A DNA stretch of 64,000 bases from Isoetes taiwanensis (lineage: Eukaryota > Streptophyta > Lycopodiopsida > Isoetales > Isoetaceae). Both the position numbers and the translations under genes were made by a program. Each line of letters starts with the position of its first letter. Positions within the stretch are counted from its first letter, which is position 1. Below are positions 1 through 11,365 of this stretch, in pieces. The notes under the pieces were generated by a model. That model was not told the DNA's origin. It saw nothing but the letters and a program-made list of their open reading frames with translations, and searched no databases. The DNA lies in the NCBI GenBank assembly GCA_021234155.1, contig JAJEKV010000080.1, positions 1,100,182-1,164,181 of the forward strand, read 5' to 3'.

Positions 1-614
1 AAAGTAACAAAAAAAATCGTGAAAAAAAACAAAGTAGTTCCCCAAATGCCCAAACGAAATAGATACTACCAAATGCTCAGTTCTGCTCTTGATTCTTGAT
101 GCCTTTCTACACTTCTTACATTGTGTCGATTTTGTGTGTGTCGATTTTGAGAAACACAAGAGGGTGCAGAAAGGTATGAATCGAAGCCATGTCAAAAGCA
201 AAGCCTAGAAGGAAGAATGCTCACTGACATAGACGTTTTTCGTATCCCCGTGTCCAAATTTCAGGTCTTATTTAATTTTCATGACTGTAGATTCATAAAA
301 TTATAGATGTGGAAGAGACACGTGGATAGGCTAGAATTGCAAGGAAGACCGTAGGCCCAGGCCCGATAGGGATAGTGTGCTAATAAAAAAAAAGGAATGT
401 GGGATGAGGAGAAATAGCGTAGTCACGGGTAGAGGTGGTGATGAGCAATAGAAGGATTGCAATGTAGGATGATAATAGTGGGTTCAACCTTTACAGGTTT
501 TGAACCAAATAAATGTTCACGGCGGCCATGATAAATTTTTTGTATAACTATATGTGAAAATGAAATGACATATTCATGTGCTTAACCTCCACCACTATTT
601 CATTTTCCCTAAAT
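1..614. other. No gene recognised
   Basis: AT-rich sequence with short A-tracts. I see no coding frame, RNA gene or repeat boundary that I can support. Confidence 0.5.
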
Positions 615-696
615 AAAGTAGCCTATAGTCACTCCATTCCATTTGCGCAATAAGCAAAGTAGCCTATAGTCACTCCATTCCATTTGCGCAATAAGC
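615..696. repeat. Tandem duplication, 41 bp x 2
   Basis: Two identical 41-bp copies lie head to tail (615-655 and 656-696), each starting aaagtagcctatag and ending gcgcaataagc. Perfect identity suggests a recent local duplication. It lies beyond the 3' end of the lectin gene. Confidence 0.9.
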
Positions 697-824
697 AAGC
701 TTAATAAAAAAAAGATAGCGATAAGGTTAAAGGTGTGGATATTGTTTTATTGACTTCAGCATTCAACTTATTGTTGCATTACACACATAAGGATTATGAT
801 AATATTATTAGCATATCCAACAGC

Positions 825-1592
825 TTAAGAGCTATAAGTAGAAATATCCCACGAATATACTCGATGCTCAGCCACAGCTGCACCCGTAGCTGCAGAGAAT
901 CCTACATACATCTTCTCATTCACAATTTTTGCCAAATCCAATGGTTGGCTAATGTCAGCTCGTGCAGGTTTATTTGCTTTTATACCATCAGCCAACCTCA
1001 CTTCCACCTTCTTACTGTTAGCATAATAATCAATCCAAGCTACAAACATAGAGTTTGTTGTGAAATCAACATTTGAATAGGTTGCCAAAGAAGTGACGCT
1101 GTTAACATCGATACCAATATGATGATCGGATGGATCCCAAGGATTCTGGTAGCTATCAAATTCTACAGCAAACAAATGGTTGCTAGAATTTCCATCTTTG
1201 TCTGGACTGATCAATCCAAAGTAACCTCCACCAGCATTGAAAGGCTTCGGGATATCAGCATGAGGGGAGAGGAAAAACGCCATGCCATCTCCTAAAGTCC
1301 TACCTTGTACTGTAACAAATTGAAAGACAAATTTGGTGGAGAAGGAAAGGGGTGTTTTGGACTGGATGAATCGGATTGGATGGGAGTAGATTGCTCGCCC
1401 CTTGGTAGTATCTACGGAATTATCCATTGTTAGTGCAATGTAGTTGCCATGGATGGTAGCGTTGCCTTTGAGATCAATTCCTTTGAAGGATGCTGGCATG
1501 GAGTATGAAAATTGGGTCATTCCATTTCTTGCAGAGATAGGATAAAGAGCAACACATACAAATAGAAAACTTACTATAAAAAACTTTCCCAT
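825..1592 (-). CDS. L-type (legume-like) lectin, secreted
   Basis: A single-exon frame of 255 residues encodes a carbohydrate-binding legume-lectin-fold protein. I start it at the ATG at 1592 because it begins with a signal peptide (MGKFFIVSFLFVCVALYPIS); the upstream in-frame Met at 1718 adds 42 residues with no lectin character. Visible family features are GDGMAFFLSP (sugar-binding Asp in the first loop), GGGYFGL, then AVEFDSYQNPWDPSDHHIGI with the Glu, Asp, Asn, Asp and His that bind Mn and Ca, AWIDYYANSKKVEV, and a C-terminal VGFSAATGA...YSWDIS strand. It ends after the lectin domain with no membrane segment or kinase, so it is a soluble lectin or the detached ectodomain of a lectin receptor kinase. 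All metal ligands are present and there is no frameshift. It is the best-preserved ordinary gene here. Sugar specificity cannot be read from the sequence. Confidence 0.88.
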   Translation of the reverse strand: MGKFFIVSFLFVCVALYPISARNGMTQFSYSMPASFKGIDLKGNATIHGNYIALTMDNSVDTTKGRAIYSHPIRFIQSKTPLSFSTKFVFQFVTVQGRTLGDGMAFFLSPHADIPKPFNAGGGYFGLISPDKDGNSSNHLFAVEFDSYQNPWDPSDHHIGIDVNSVTSLATYSNVDFTTNSMFVAWIDYYANSKKVEVRLADGIKANKPARADISQPLDLAKIVNEKMYVGFSAATGAAVAEHRVYSWDISTYSS

Positions 1593-3267
1593 ATCACTAA
1601 TATTGAAGAGAGCTAATGCAGGCAAGCCTAGATATAGGTTCCAATTGACGGCAAACATGCTTGGCATTGGCGGCAAACATATTTGGACTTGGCATGAGTG
1701 GGAAACGTGTTTGACCAATATCCTTATGCTAATAAGGTCATGATGTAAACATTAAATATTGATATAAGTTCTACACCATTGTGGGGGGAGATTATTTAAT
1801 TTCATGACGAGCTGGCAAGTTTGTCTTTGAGTTTTTCGTCTTTTGAAATAAGAGACAATGGTTGTTTTTAAGTAGTTGGATTTGAGATGATACCTACAAA
1901 AAACTTATCGGGGCGGCCAAGGCCGCCGCAAACATTTTGTTTGTTCGGATCGACGCAAAATATACTGGGTGAAAAGGATACTCGGTGTGAAAGAAGAAAT
2001 AGTGTGAATGTAGCCACTGCAAAAGAAAATTCGTCCCAGTCTAGAACTCAGTTTGAGAAACCCAGTGTTCAACGTTATGATCACGTTCTCTTTGGTGCAT
2101 GATTATCTTGTGTCACATTCCATCTTAGGCTATAGCGTAATGTATAAGAATTTGAGAAAACTAACTATTTCTCTGTCAAAGAAACCTAACCGCATGCTCT
2201 TAATAATAAATTTTTAAGCAGAGCAATGCTCCTCGGATGCATAACAAGAGTATTTCCCTAGGAGTATTTTCCCTTTGCTTTTATGTGTTCCTTATTTTAT
2301 GCAAACTACAATAATTGTTATGTTCAAGCATTTCTTATTTTAATCCTTTTTATCGATGTATTTATCGATGTAGCCTCTCATGTGCTAAGAAATAGTGTTC
2401 TTTTGGGGCCTGCAGCTTATGCCTTATGCACTTTATGCTTTATGCCTGACAATTGAAGTAATAAAAAAAATTCACAACATAAAGAATGCTTCTTCTCCAA
2501 CACCCAATAGAATCTTACACATGCCAATCACTTATGCATTTTCCACAATCGGATTCTAGCCACCATATCTATGAACACTAAAATATAGATTGATAACCAT
2601 ATTGATAAAAGCTAAAGAATAAACCATCTATTAGGTAGTGGCCAGCAATTACACAGACATCAATTACACATGCAACATATGCACCATTTTTTTATATTGA
2701 AGAAGTCCCCTTCGACAGCTTTTATCTGGTATCTTTCGCGTGAGGGAACTTCAATGCACCAAAATGGGGTACATAGAAAGAACTAAACTTGGCACAATTT
2801 GTAAAATCCAGATGCCATTGTTTGGCAAATCAATCCAGACATAGGGTAGTATCAGGCTAGACTAAAGAGCCATCCATTCCAAAAAATAAAAATGAGCAAA
2901 AAACAAAATAATAGTAAATGAACAAAGGACCAAAGCATCAAGCGCAGTTTTAAGCTTCAACTACAATGTCAACTACAATGCCTGACCAAAACCTTGTAGC
3001 TTCATTGTTGGTTATCATTACCTTGCTGCTTCGTATATAGTTGCTTTTTTGCCATCTAGCATCTGCAAAATGCAAAAACAATACATTCAACAAAATGCAT
3101 TACCAAATCAATTTGCAAGCACCATAGATGCTTTGACAGACTTTATTTTCAACCACTTTTTAGGAAGCTTCGAAGAACACAAAGATCTGTTGCGATTATT
3201 CCTGCATTTGCAAATGAAGAAGAAAATGGTGCTATTCAAATGTCTCAGACTTGATGTTTAGCATAAT
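1593..3267. other. Intergenic, no gene recognised
   Basis: The upstream flank of the lectin gene holds a weak TATA-like cctatatct on the minus strand about 40 bases before its ATG. The rest is AT-rich with no supported coding frame. Small open frames (1887-2102, 3049-3261) have no recognisable domain. Confidence 0.4.
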
Positions 3268-3850
3268 TTAAATTTTTGCCTTTTTAACTTCGTGGCTAAC
3301 TTGCCGCCTGCCCATTTCCAGCTTGGGAATTTCCCCCCTTTGGTGATTCTGTAGCATATACATGTGACTTAAATGTGCAAGACTGTCAATTACACAGGCA
3401 AAATGATCTATGGTTGATGTAATGACATAGCCTTCTCTCATCATTTTGAAATTTGCTTGGTTAGATATAACAACATCAGGTTTTATGCCCCTTCTTTGCA
3501 TATCCCCAAAACATTGCATAGCCTTGTCACCCTCATGATTTACCCCATATCCTCTTATCATGGCATTCTAGGATATGACATCTCAAACTGACAATCTGTC
3601 AAAGACTATTCGTGCTTTTCTAGCTGAACTACATTTCTCATACATGTCAACCAAGCTATTTCCAAGATTAAGAATATTATCAAACCCATTATGTACAACC
3701 TGGGAACGTAATTCTCGGCCCTTGCCTATGATTCAAATGAACCCACATGCTTTTAAATAATTTATCAATCGGCCCTTGCCTATGATTCAAATGAACCCAC
3801 ATGCTTTTAAATAATTTATCAAATCTTCATAAAGCTATTCCAGAATGATA
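3268..3850 (-). pseudogene. PPR protein pseudogene fragment
   Basis: Reading the minus strand from about 3850 gives pentatricopeptide-repeat sequence: a LKACG motif, GKGRELRSQVVHNGF, GNSLVDMYEKCSSARKARIV, then MIRGYGVNHEGDKAMQCFGD, MQRRGIKPDVV and IDHFACVIDSLAHL. This is the order of repeats near the C-terminal end of plant PLS-class PPR proteins, which bind organelle RNA. In-frame stops interrupt it: a TGA where DRLSV-RDV is expected and a TAG at the Trp of ISWNAM. A 54-bp tandem duplication lies inside the remnant. Sequence after IDSLAHLSHM no longer looks like PPR. Family identity is clear; which PPR gene it came from is not. Confidence 0.75.
3716..3823. repeat. Tandem duplication, 54 bp x 2
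   Basis: Copies at 3716-3769 and 3770-3823 both begin cggcccttgcctatgattc. The duplication is inside the PPR pseudogene and adds to its disruption. Confidence 0.9.
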
Positions 3851-4034
3851 CGTGAGGCATAACAGGAGTTACAAATATGGGGCTTGGTCTGGTAATGGCT
3901 TGAGCAGAAATATAAGGCTCCAAGCGAGATGTATCCTCATCTGTTTAACTTGCATCATCTATTCAAGAAATTTCAGAGCCATCAAAGCCACAGATATTTA
4001 GAATGAATACACCAATATCTAGACTGGTTCGTCA

Positions 4035-4461
4035 TCATAACATGTGCGGCTTATGCTGAATCAACACCATATCGTATTCCGCTTGAAATCTTATAGTATT
4101 TTGCGAATCTTGTTATACAGTATAGCAAATTTTGTACTTGCATACCCCACAAACGAGGAACATTACGTACGGTGTAGATTAAGGAATAAGGGGTGAATAT
4201 GCCTATCCAACAGCTCTCGTTGCCCGGAGTCACCCCCCGTGTGAATATGCACCCAAACCAAAGGGGGTTTAAGGGGAATTTTAATTTAAATGTGTTGGAC
4301 CCAATGGTTGTGTTAATTAATGTCAATGGTAGTTATATGTTGGTTGTTAATGTCAATGGTTGTTATGTGTTGGTTGTTATGTGTTGGAGGATTTAATTTT
4401 TATATGTTGGATGTTAATGGTTTGTGTTGCAAAAAAAAAAAAAATTGGCCCCTTTGGGGCC
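4035..4461. mobile_element. Foldback element, copy 1 (one arm lost)
   Basis: This shares interior and right arm with the copies at 17641-18128 and 26789-27213: the interior with tacagtatagcaaattttgt and cataccccacaaacgaggaa, the arm with gtgtgaatatgcacccaaac followed by a run of g and t, then an A-tract and a terminal GC palindrome ggcccctttggggcc at 4447-4461. The left arm is missing. A short TGTTGGTTGTTA-like tandem repeat lies in the arm at 4318-4390. No coding capacity, so it is non-autonomous. Confidence 0.7.
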
Positions 4462-5095
4462 TTAGGGACGCCACACCCCTTGTGACAAAAATTTTAGAAT
4501 TCAAACCAGAAAAAAACTAGAATTCATTTGAGGCTTTCATCACCTGTAGCTTTTGAATTTGATCACAATAAAACAAATAGAACATAAGTAAAAGTTACCA
4601 TAAAGAGAGAGCAAATTGATCCCATTATTCTGAAAGTCATAAAGTTTGCAACACCCATACACAAACATTTTTCAACTGGAATTTAACAGCAGCCTTTAGC
4701 CTCCATGGATTCTTGTGGTGAGAAACCAAAGTGGGAAACTTTTCTGCTTGTTAGCACAAGGATCTAGAAGCCTTGGAATTTGCTTAATAACTGCCTCAAA
4801 ATCTAAAAATGCATGGTAACTTTTTGCAAGCTTCATTCGGAATGAGCCATAAAACAATATCCAATAGCGCAATCCTGTATTAATCAGCTGGTAGGATGTG
4901 AAAGCCTACCAAACCCGGTCGAAAAATTGCTGTTTTAGCATAGATAACTTAACCAAACATATCATAAACTATCAAAAAGATCTCGGAGAGAGCTTTCCAA
5001 CGCAATAAAAATCATCTCAAACAGAGCTCTGGATCAAAAGTTATGATAAGAAATGTGTTGCCGGCGGGGAAACTGCACTACATGCACCCTTCAAG
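4462..5095. other. No gene recognised
   Basis: I see no coding frame or repeat structure that I can support in this interval. Confidence 0.4.
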
Positions 5096-5291
5096 CCCTT
5101 CATGTGCCCATTATGCACCACACACACAAAAAGAGGGCTTTTGTTGTGAGTCATTGGTTGTTGACCATTGAAAAAAAAAGCTAAAATCAATGGCCCTTCA
5201 TGTGCCCATTATGCACCACACGCACAAAAAAAGGGCTTTTGTTGTGAGCCATTGGTTGTTGACCATTGAAAAAAAAAGGCTAAAATCAATG
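5096..5291. repeat. Tandem duplication, about 98 bp x 2
   Basis: Two near-identical units begin cccttcatgtgcccattatg at 5096 and 5194. Each contains gggcttttgttgtgag and an A-tract, and they differ at only a few bases. Confidence 0.85.
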
Positions 5292-5425
5292 GCTCAGAAC
5301 TGGTGCACTCTAGATATACACATTAGTACATCCATTTGAATACATCACGAAATCATAGGAAAACCTTAGTGAAAAGCGTACAAAAACACAAAGAAAACCC
5401 CCTGTTATTATGCTACATATTTGAG
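5283..5425 (+). repeat. Dispersed 130-bp repeat, copy 1
   Basis: This matches 20398-20515 (same strand) and 24850-24975 (opposite strand). Shared landmarks are cactctagatata, tagtaca, aaaaccttag, gtacaaaaaca and the end ccccctgttattatgctac. All three end at the same point, so it is a defined repeat family, possibly a LINE 3' end or short element. Confidence 0.75.
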
Positions 5426-5754
5426 ATCTGAAATATGTGTACAGCCACGACCATATGCCTTCATCAGTTATTTTTAGAAAAATGGAGGAAAAGGAAGAAG
5501 CCCAAACGACCCATCTTCATCTGAACTCCGACCTAAGTCCAACGAGACCAACTTTTCCATTTGCAATGGCTGGTAGGTTTCTATTGTTTTTTCCTTTTAT
5601 TTTTGCAAGCATGTCAGAAATAAAATATGCAGAAATAAAACATCGTGACTTTTGCTATTTGTGACTTATAGCCATTGACAGCTAAATCCCAGCTGTCTTA
5701 TGTTGTCGGACAACCCTGTGTGCAATGCATCTAGTCTATACTTATCCAAAGACG

Positions 5755-5957
5755 GTTTTTTTTTGGGTTGCCCCTAGGGGGGCAAACCCTCGTTTATGTG
5801 GGTATGTGGGCATATCCAAGTATATGCTGGCATATGCCTAGCATATGCTGGTGACTGCTAAAAACTGGTTGTGCCCTCGTTTATGTGGGTATGTGGGCAT
5901 ATCCAACATATGCCTAGCATATGCTGGTGACTGCTAAAAACTGGCTGCTGCCTGTAA
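5755..5957 (+). repeat. Composite repeat with internal tandem units
   Basis: After ttttgggttgcccctag there are two copies of a unit containing ccctcgtttatgtgggtatg, ...gcatatgctggtgactgc and taaaaactgg. The same start and end, with a diverged centre, occur inverted at 48421-48525. Both copies sit just beyond the 5' side of a broken gene (P450 here, CPBP gene there). Confidence 0.65.
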
Positions 5958-6909
5958 ATGCTAGGTCATCCAGCCCCATTCCTTCGCAGGCCTGGCTATG
6001 GCGCAGCTCGACCCTTCTTCTTCTTCCAAGCATTTTCCAAAGTTCTGCTGTTTTGTGAGCAGATCATTTTTATATGGATTGGAAACTTCTGTATTCTGTT
6101 CTACTAGGCGCTCTCTCAATCCTTGTTTTATTTCTGTCCAAAACATGGTGGCGAATGCATTCAATGACCAAAGCAATGGCAAAGCAGGGCATTCCATGCC
6201 CCCCTTATACTTTCATGGACGGACATTTTACAGAGCAGAATATAGCAAAAGAGGCTATCTCCAAAGATATCAGCACTATCTCGCACGATTTTTCCTCCAG
6301 GCTATTCCCTTTTCTTTGCATGTACTCTAAAATTTATGGTAACATTTTACCTTGCTTCTTTACCTAGGGCTCTAGATTAGGTTTAGGTATAAATTGCATG
6401 GATTCCGACTACTTCTGTATGTTCAGGAGGGCCATTTCTAACCTGGTGGAAGACAGTTCCTATACTTGACGTGACAGAGCAAGCTTGGTAGTGGAAGTGC
6501 TATCATCTAAATTTGGCTTTTATCAGAAGTCTCCACACATGGAGTTTTTGTTTGGAAAAGGATTGCTCATGGCTTCTGGCGAGAACTGGGTGAGGAAGGT
6601 AATTTGCACCCATTTCATCTCTATTTTTACTATGAAAAATGTCCATACAGTTGGTCAATTTCTAGTGCAATGGAATATGCTGAAAAATAAAATTTGTCTC
6701 TGTTTGGGTCTAGTCTAATCTTTTGCTTTAAGAGTGCAGAATAAATTTTTTATGAATGGAGGTTAACCTTCTCTGAAATTAATTTTCTGACTTATTGGCC
6801 ATTCCCCATCGTTTAATGTCAAACAGTCTATATATTGAAATTGCTTGAAAAACTTGTCCTTTTTTCTTGTTAATACGTAGGTTCGTTTTGAGTCTTGTTT
6901 AAGCTGGAG

Positions 6910-6917
6910 CTTGAAAG

Positions 6918-6921
<4 letters not shown>
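6910..6921. repeat. Target-site duplication, left copy
   Basis: cttgaaagtctt, identical to 7705-7716. The pair brackets the LINE inserted in P450 exon 3. Confidence 0.85.
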
Positions 6922-6948
<27 letters not shown>

Positions 6949-7704
6949 GTTGAAGGACGTCAGACTTTATTCAATCAAAGAGTCAAATACAAGTATAAAT
7001 GCAGAGACAGGAATAAAATCTCAGCGGATAAGCGGAGACCCACCGAGTGAAGCAACCTGCCTAAGCATAAGAGTGCACATCCAACAACTCCTCAAAAATC
7101 AATCGCCTCTTGCGAGGGGCAAGTGAAGAACAATGATACGACTTTACAATGTAACCTTGAGCTTCTTGGAGAACACGATTATCCGCCACATCCGCACCTT
7201 TGAAGATTACCGTCTTCGTCTTTTCCAGATAGTCCAAAGCAACCATCCCGGCTGCTAGATGAAAAGCCCGGCCTTGTAACTCGGGTCCGTGTACTTGGGT
7301 AAATTGCCAAAAGCGGTTGTTGACTTGTTAGTGAAACCTGAAAAGGGAAAACAACCAGTCCCATACCTGCCTAAGGTGTTCACACATGAAAAAGCAATGC
7401 TCAATGGTCTCGATCCACGCTTGCATACGTGATACACGATTTGATATTCTAGGGTTAAACTTATGGACAAGCACATTAACCCGCAGACATCTATGAAGAA
7501 TCTGCCACCAAAGAACTGCCACTTTAGGATGAAGTAGCTTGTCCCATGCCCAAGACCACACCTTCTGCCATTGAAGAGGAGGAAGTTGAAGAGACCACTT
7601 ATTAGACGGAGGAAGAACATCAGTATCAAGCAACAACTGATACATAGAGTTCACAAGTTTGCACTCCTTAATTTCTTCATGACAAACCCATGCCAAAATA
7701 TCTT
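6922..7704 (-). mobile_element. 5'-truncated LINE inside the P450 exon
   Basis: The insert has its poly-A tail as a T-run of about 27 bases at the left (6922-6948) and a minus-strand coding remnant at the right, encoding the C-terminal zinc-binding region of a plant LINE reverse transcriptase (WDKLLHPKVAVLWWQILHRC, then a His-Cys motif IEHCFFMCEHLRQVWDWLF). It is bounded by the 12-bp TSD, so it was reverse-transcribed into this site with 5' truncation. Length is about 0.78 kb. Confidence 0.85.
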
Positions 7705-7716
7705 CTTGAAAGTCTT
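7705..7716. repeat. Target-site duplication, right copy
   Basis: cttgaaagtctt, matching 6910-6921, at the truncated 5' end of the LINE. Confidence 0.85.
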
Positions 7717-8943
7717 GCTGGTACATCATACACCTCTCTGCTTTCTGAGTACAGGGCCTGCTTGAAATATGGCATCCTGCACTGATAATCTGATACAGAG
7801 CTGGGAGGGGCGGATCAGACAAAAATCCTCTGCGGAGATTGAAGTGCATGAAGACTTTATAAAGACAAGTGACGATGTGATATTTAGATGTTTGTTTGGC
7901 TCCCAGTCTGAGAATGGGAAACAATATTTTCAGCTGGCAAGAAAACTGTTGAGTGCTTATCCAAGGTAAACAGTTCTCAAGTAAGTTAAAAGCAAAGCAG
8001 AAAAAAAAATTGTTGAAAACATTTTGATGATTGTGGCTGAGAGTATTTATCTTGTAGTTTTGTGTCTACAAAAGTGAGCCAGATTTCAAGAAAAATAGAC
8101 AGCTGCATCTTGGAAATAGTAGACAAATGCAAGGAAAACATAGCAAAGGGATGCCATGGGAATGAAATTTTGGCATCCATTTTGAAGGTTGGGGGAGAGG
8201 AGTTTGGCACCAAGGAAGCAGTTGAAGAATGCAAGACATTACTCATTGCGGGCCACGCGACAATCGTAGCTCAACACCTAACATGGACTATCATGTTGCT
8301 TGGATTGCACCAAGATTGGCAAGAGAAGGCTTACCAAGAAGTCAAAAGTGTATTCCAAGGAAGTGATGCCTCCAATCAAGAAATGCTTCATAAAATTGTA
8401 AGTGAAAAGTTGTTGGAGTCTGTCGAACAGTTTGGACTTTAGCTAACGAGACATTTTGTATGTTAACATATTTGTTTGTTCATTTTGTCTTTAGATCACC
8501 ATGATCATCTATGAATCATTGCGCCTTTATCCTCCTGGTACTTATACCACAAGGCACGCCGTGAAGGACATGCAGTTGGGTGATGAGACACCCATTTTTA
8601 TACCCAAGGGGTTGTCTATAGGAATTAATGTTCTAAAAATTCATCACGACCCAAGCAACTGGGGCCCTAATGTCAATGTGTTCGACCCGGAGAGATTCTC
8701 ACAAGAGTTTTTAAGGCATGTAAGAACTCATTTGGAGGTTATCTTCCCTTTCTCATGGGTTCTCGAGTTTGTGTTGGACAATCCTTGGCTTTCCATGAGG
8801 CCAAGATCGTCCTCTCATCATTGTTGCTTAGGTTCCAGTGGCACCTCTCCCCCAACTATAAACATGCCCCTCAACTTGGCCTTACACTTCAACCCCGACA
8901 TGGCATCCCTATTATTATAACACGAAGAACTCCCTTACAATGA

Positions 8944-10570
8944 TCCATTGATTATGCGTTTTCCCTTCTCTCATTTCATGTTTGTCTTAGTCTTGAATGC
9001 ACTCCAAGCATTTACTTGCATGATTAAAATGATTAAGGCCTAATATTTATGAGGAATTTAATGTGGTGGTGATTTGCCAAAGAGGAGTTTGTGCCTATTC
9101 AGAATGGTGTGAAATTCGCTTTTAATCTAATTAATCAGAGATTAAGGGAAATTGAGTCCTTGTATCTTGGCCACCAAACTCAAGGAATGGAAATTTTAGT
9201 AGAGGAAGATAGAAAACACTGGGGTTTTTAGCTTCAAATTTTCATTTAGGGCTTTCGTTTCTTTGGCTCTTCTTTTTGCTTTTTTTTTCCCTTTCCTTTT
9301 TACACTGCTATGAGAGGCGATGAAATGTACAAATTTGATCGTCGCACATTTGATGATTATTATCCCAACATGAGTAGTGGCATTACAGGATGAATTTGTG
9401 CTAAGGTGTTATGCTTGAATGACGATTTTTCCATCTCTTATCTGTTATCCAAGCACGAGAGTTTTTAGAAGTAACTAGCCTTGCATTACAGCTTATAGTT
9501 TCTCCTTATGTTTTGTCAAAGTGCGTTATATTTGTATTCCCAGAATATGTATATAGTTTCTTCTTATGTTTTGCAAAATCTGAACGAAATGCAAGTTTAC
9601 GTTTTGCAGGTCTAGACATCTTAGATATTGTAAGACATCTTCTGTTAAATTGAGGTCACGTTATAATTAACATGTGATGTTGGTTCTGGTTTTGAAATCA
9701 TGCTCAACCCAATTATGAAATATTATAGTGTTGTTTTAGATGTACATGTATGTTGGCAAAGATTTGATACTGCCATATACTCTATTTTAACATGAAACTC
9801 TAAACTAGACTGAAAATTAGATGAAGGAATTACATGTCTAAACCAGGAACCTCAAACCTAAGCATCAAACGTCCAAATTAAAAGCAAACCCCTGAAGGTG
9901 TAACACACAAAAAGAATGCATCAAGCTAGAGCAAAGTATAGCAACCAAGTTCCACAAAAACGATATGCTAGCATAAGTTATTCTTTGATTGCATTTTTAC
10001 TGCATTTGCATACTCCTACAACAATCGAATGGGCTGTAAGGAAAAATATAATAAGAGAAATACATACAATAGAAAAAAGGAATCACATTAGCTCATTGTT
10101 TATTAATTAAAGCAATGTTATTAGAACATTGAATCATTTACTAGAGGTTCGAGTCCTCGTATTTTATATTATAAAACCTTAGATATTTTGGTGGAGGTCC
10201 AAGTCCTTGTATTTCATATTATAAAGCCTTAGGCGTACTTGTATTTCTGAGACAGACCTAGCCCCTCCACCTAGACTATCACACCAACCGTCTACAACTA
10301 ATTTTTGTGCAAGTTATCTCAAACTTAAGCTATAGGAATTCAACAACACATCTGGACAATAAGTTATGGCTCAAGCACTCTTACATCATATTGATACCAT
10401 TCTTACACCATATCAATGAAATTCTAGATTAGCACTCTTGGTCTTGGCCATCCACCGGTCCAAACTTAAATCATAGAAACTGCATCGTACCCCCTGCATC
10501 AATGCTCATATATGGCTATGATTCCTATAGGTGCCATATCTAGGTCTTGGAATTGTTGTTGATGCTTTAC
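8944..10570. other. Intergenic, no gene recognised
   Basis: AT-rich. Two B-box-like stretches (ggttcgagtcc near 10147 and ggtccaagtcc near 10195) lie in a local imperfect duplication, but no tRNA fold or clear SINE could be supported. Confidence 0.4.
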
Positions 10571-10650
10571 AAGATAAAAACAACAAAATGAAGACCAAGC
10601 AAACACACCCTCAGGCCACCGGAGGGCAACCCTCCGTGCGCAGCACCTTG
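10571..10650 (+). repeat. 80-bp repeat with inverted partner
   Basis: It is the reverse complement, with few changes, of 23539-23622; landmarks are caccctcaggcc and ctccgtgcgcagcacc. It probably belongs to a LINE 3' region or another small dispersed family. No coding content is claimed. Confidence 0.75.
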
Positions 10651-10931
10651 TTTTTTTTGGGAGCTTTTGTAAGCTGCGAATGGGAAGATAAAGCTATTCA
10701 AATCAAAAGTTTTTTCTAAGATACTATTGTCTGATTTTGCGACCTTATTAGAGCAAGCTTAGACAAAGATTGAAATCTACAGTCTATGATGAGCTACTTA
10801 TTTGCAATAGATGAACTGTAAATTAACTAATAAAAAATGAACATTTTAATAAGAGAGATTACTTGAATACGACAGTGAGAGATGAATGGGTTCCAAGTAT
10901 ATATAAGCGCCCGAGACCGCATCATATAGGA

Positions 10932-11324
10932 TCACATTTCATTAGGACTCAGACCTCTGACTTTAAGCTTTATCACAGAACTAACCTTGCAGCATATTAT
11001 AGCTTGAGCTTCTTTGATCTTCAGCTTTTCATCACCTGAAGGACTTGTTGCACTTGCTGCATCTTCTTTCCCTTTGCTTGTTTCACCATCTCCACCAACT
11101 GTGGATCCTTCCCTGCTTGAGCTGGAACTAGCTCCTGACCCTGCATTTGCTGACCCTGCACTTATATTGGCAGTAGCACGTCTAACAGACTGAGGGTCAA
11201 CCAAATACCATAGGTTCTCAAACTCTAGAACCTCCTGAATGCTTTGTTTCCAAATTTGAAATCCACTTTCTCCTTTGAAAACCTCTATAGCATTAAGCAA
11301 ATTTGCTCCAAACCTGCTCGACAT
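10932..11324 (-). pseudogene. Ty1/copia gag N-terminal fragment
   Basis: 130 residues starting MSSRFGANLLNAIEVFKGES, then GFQIWKQSIQEVLEFENLWY, a Ser/Gly-rich linker and EAQAIICCKVSSVIKLKVRG. This is the N-terminal part of plant copia Gag, the capsid protein of the retrotransposon, and is homologous to the frame at 51069-51461. It stops at NEM where Gag should continue, so only the 5' end of the element remains. A primer site lies just upstream. Confidence 0.75.
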
Positions 11325-11351
11325 AGTTATTTACCTTCAATTGGATCTACA

Positions 11352-11363
11352 GCTCTGATACCA
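11352..11363 (-). promoter_or_regulatory. tRNA-iMet primer-binding site of copia element
   Basis: On the minus strand this reads TGGTATCAGAGC, complementary to the 3' end of initiator tRNA-Met, 27 bases before the gag ATG. The expected LTR end (CA) next to it is not clear. Confidence 0.7.
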
Positions 11364-11365
11364 AT

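Larger units (their letters stand above)
6074..8943 (+). pseudogene. Cytochrome P450, CYP72-clan-like, broken
   Basis: A five-exon P450 (haem mono-oxygenase anchored in the ER) can be rebuilt. Exons are 6074-6338 (membrane anchor MDWKLLYSVLLGALSILVLF and YSKIYG), 6427-6598 (TWWKTVPILDVTE...KGLLMASGENWVRK), about 6881-6921 plus 7717-7965 (ASCTDNLIQSWEGRI), 8058-8397 and 8495-8943. GT-AG junctions keep phase. The K-helix ESLR and PERF motifs are present, and the haem-Cys motif reads FLMGSRVCVG. Damage: one missing base near 6484 in exon 2, another near 8712 that puts the haem loop in a different frame from PERF, and a LINE in exon 3 followed by about 43 extra bases and an in-frame stop. The I-helix motif reads AGHATI, so the usual acidic residue before Thr is Ala. 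Not functional as read. The family is sure; the clan assignment is from motif style. Confidence 0.85.

Noticed and set aside
735-1076. Plus-strand 113-residue frame
   Set aside because: Antisense shadow of the lectin gene.
7328-7924. A 198-residue minus-strand gene
   Set aside because: It is the LINE insert plus antisense of P450 exon 3; only the 6922-7704 part is LINE coding.
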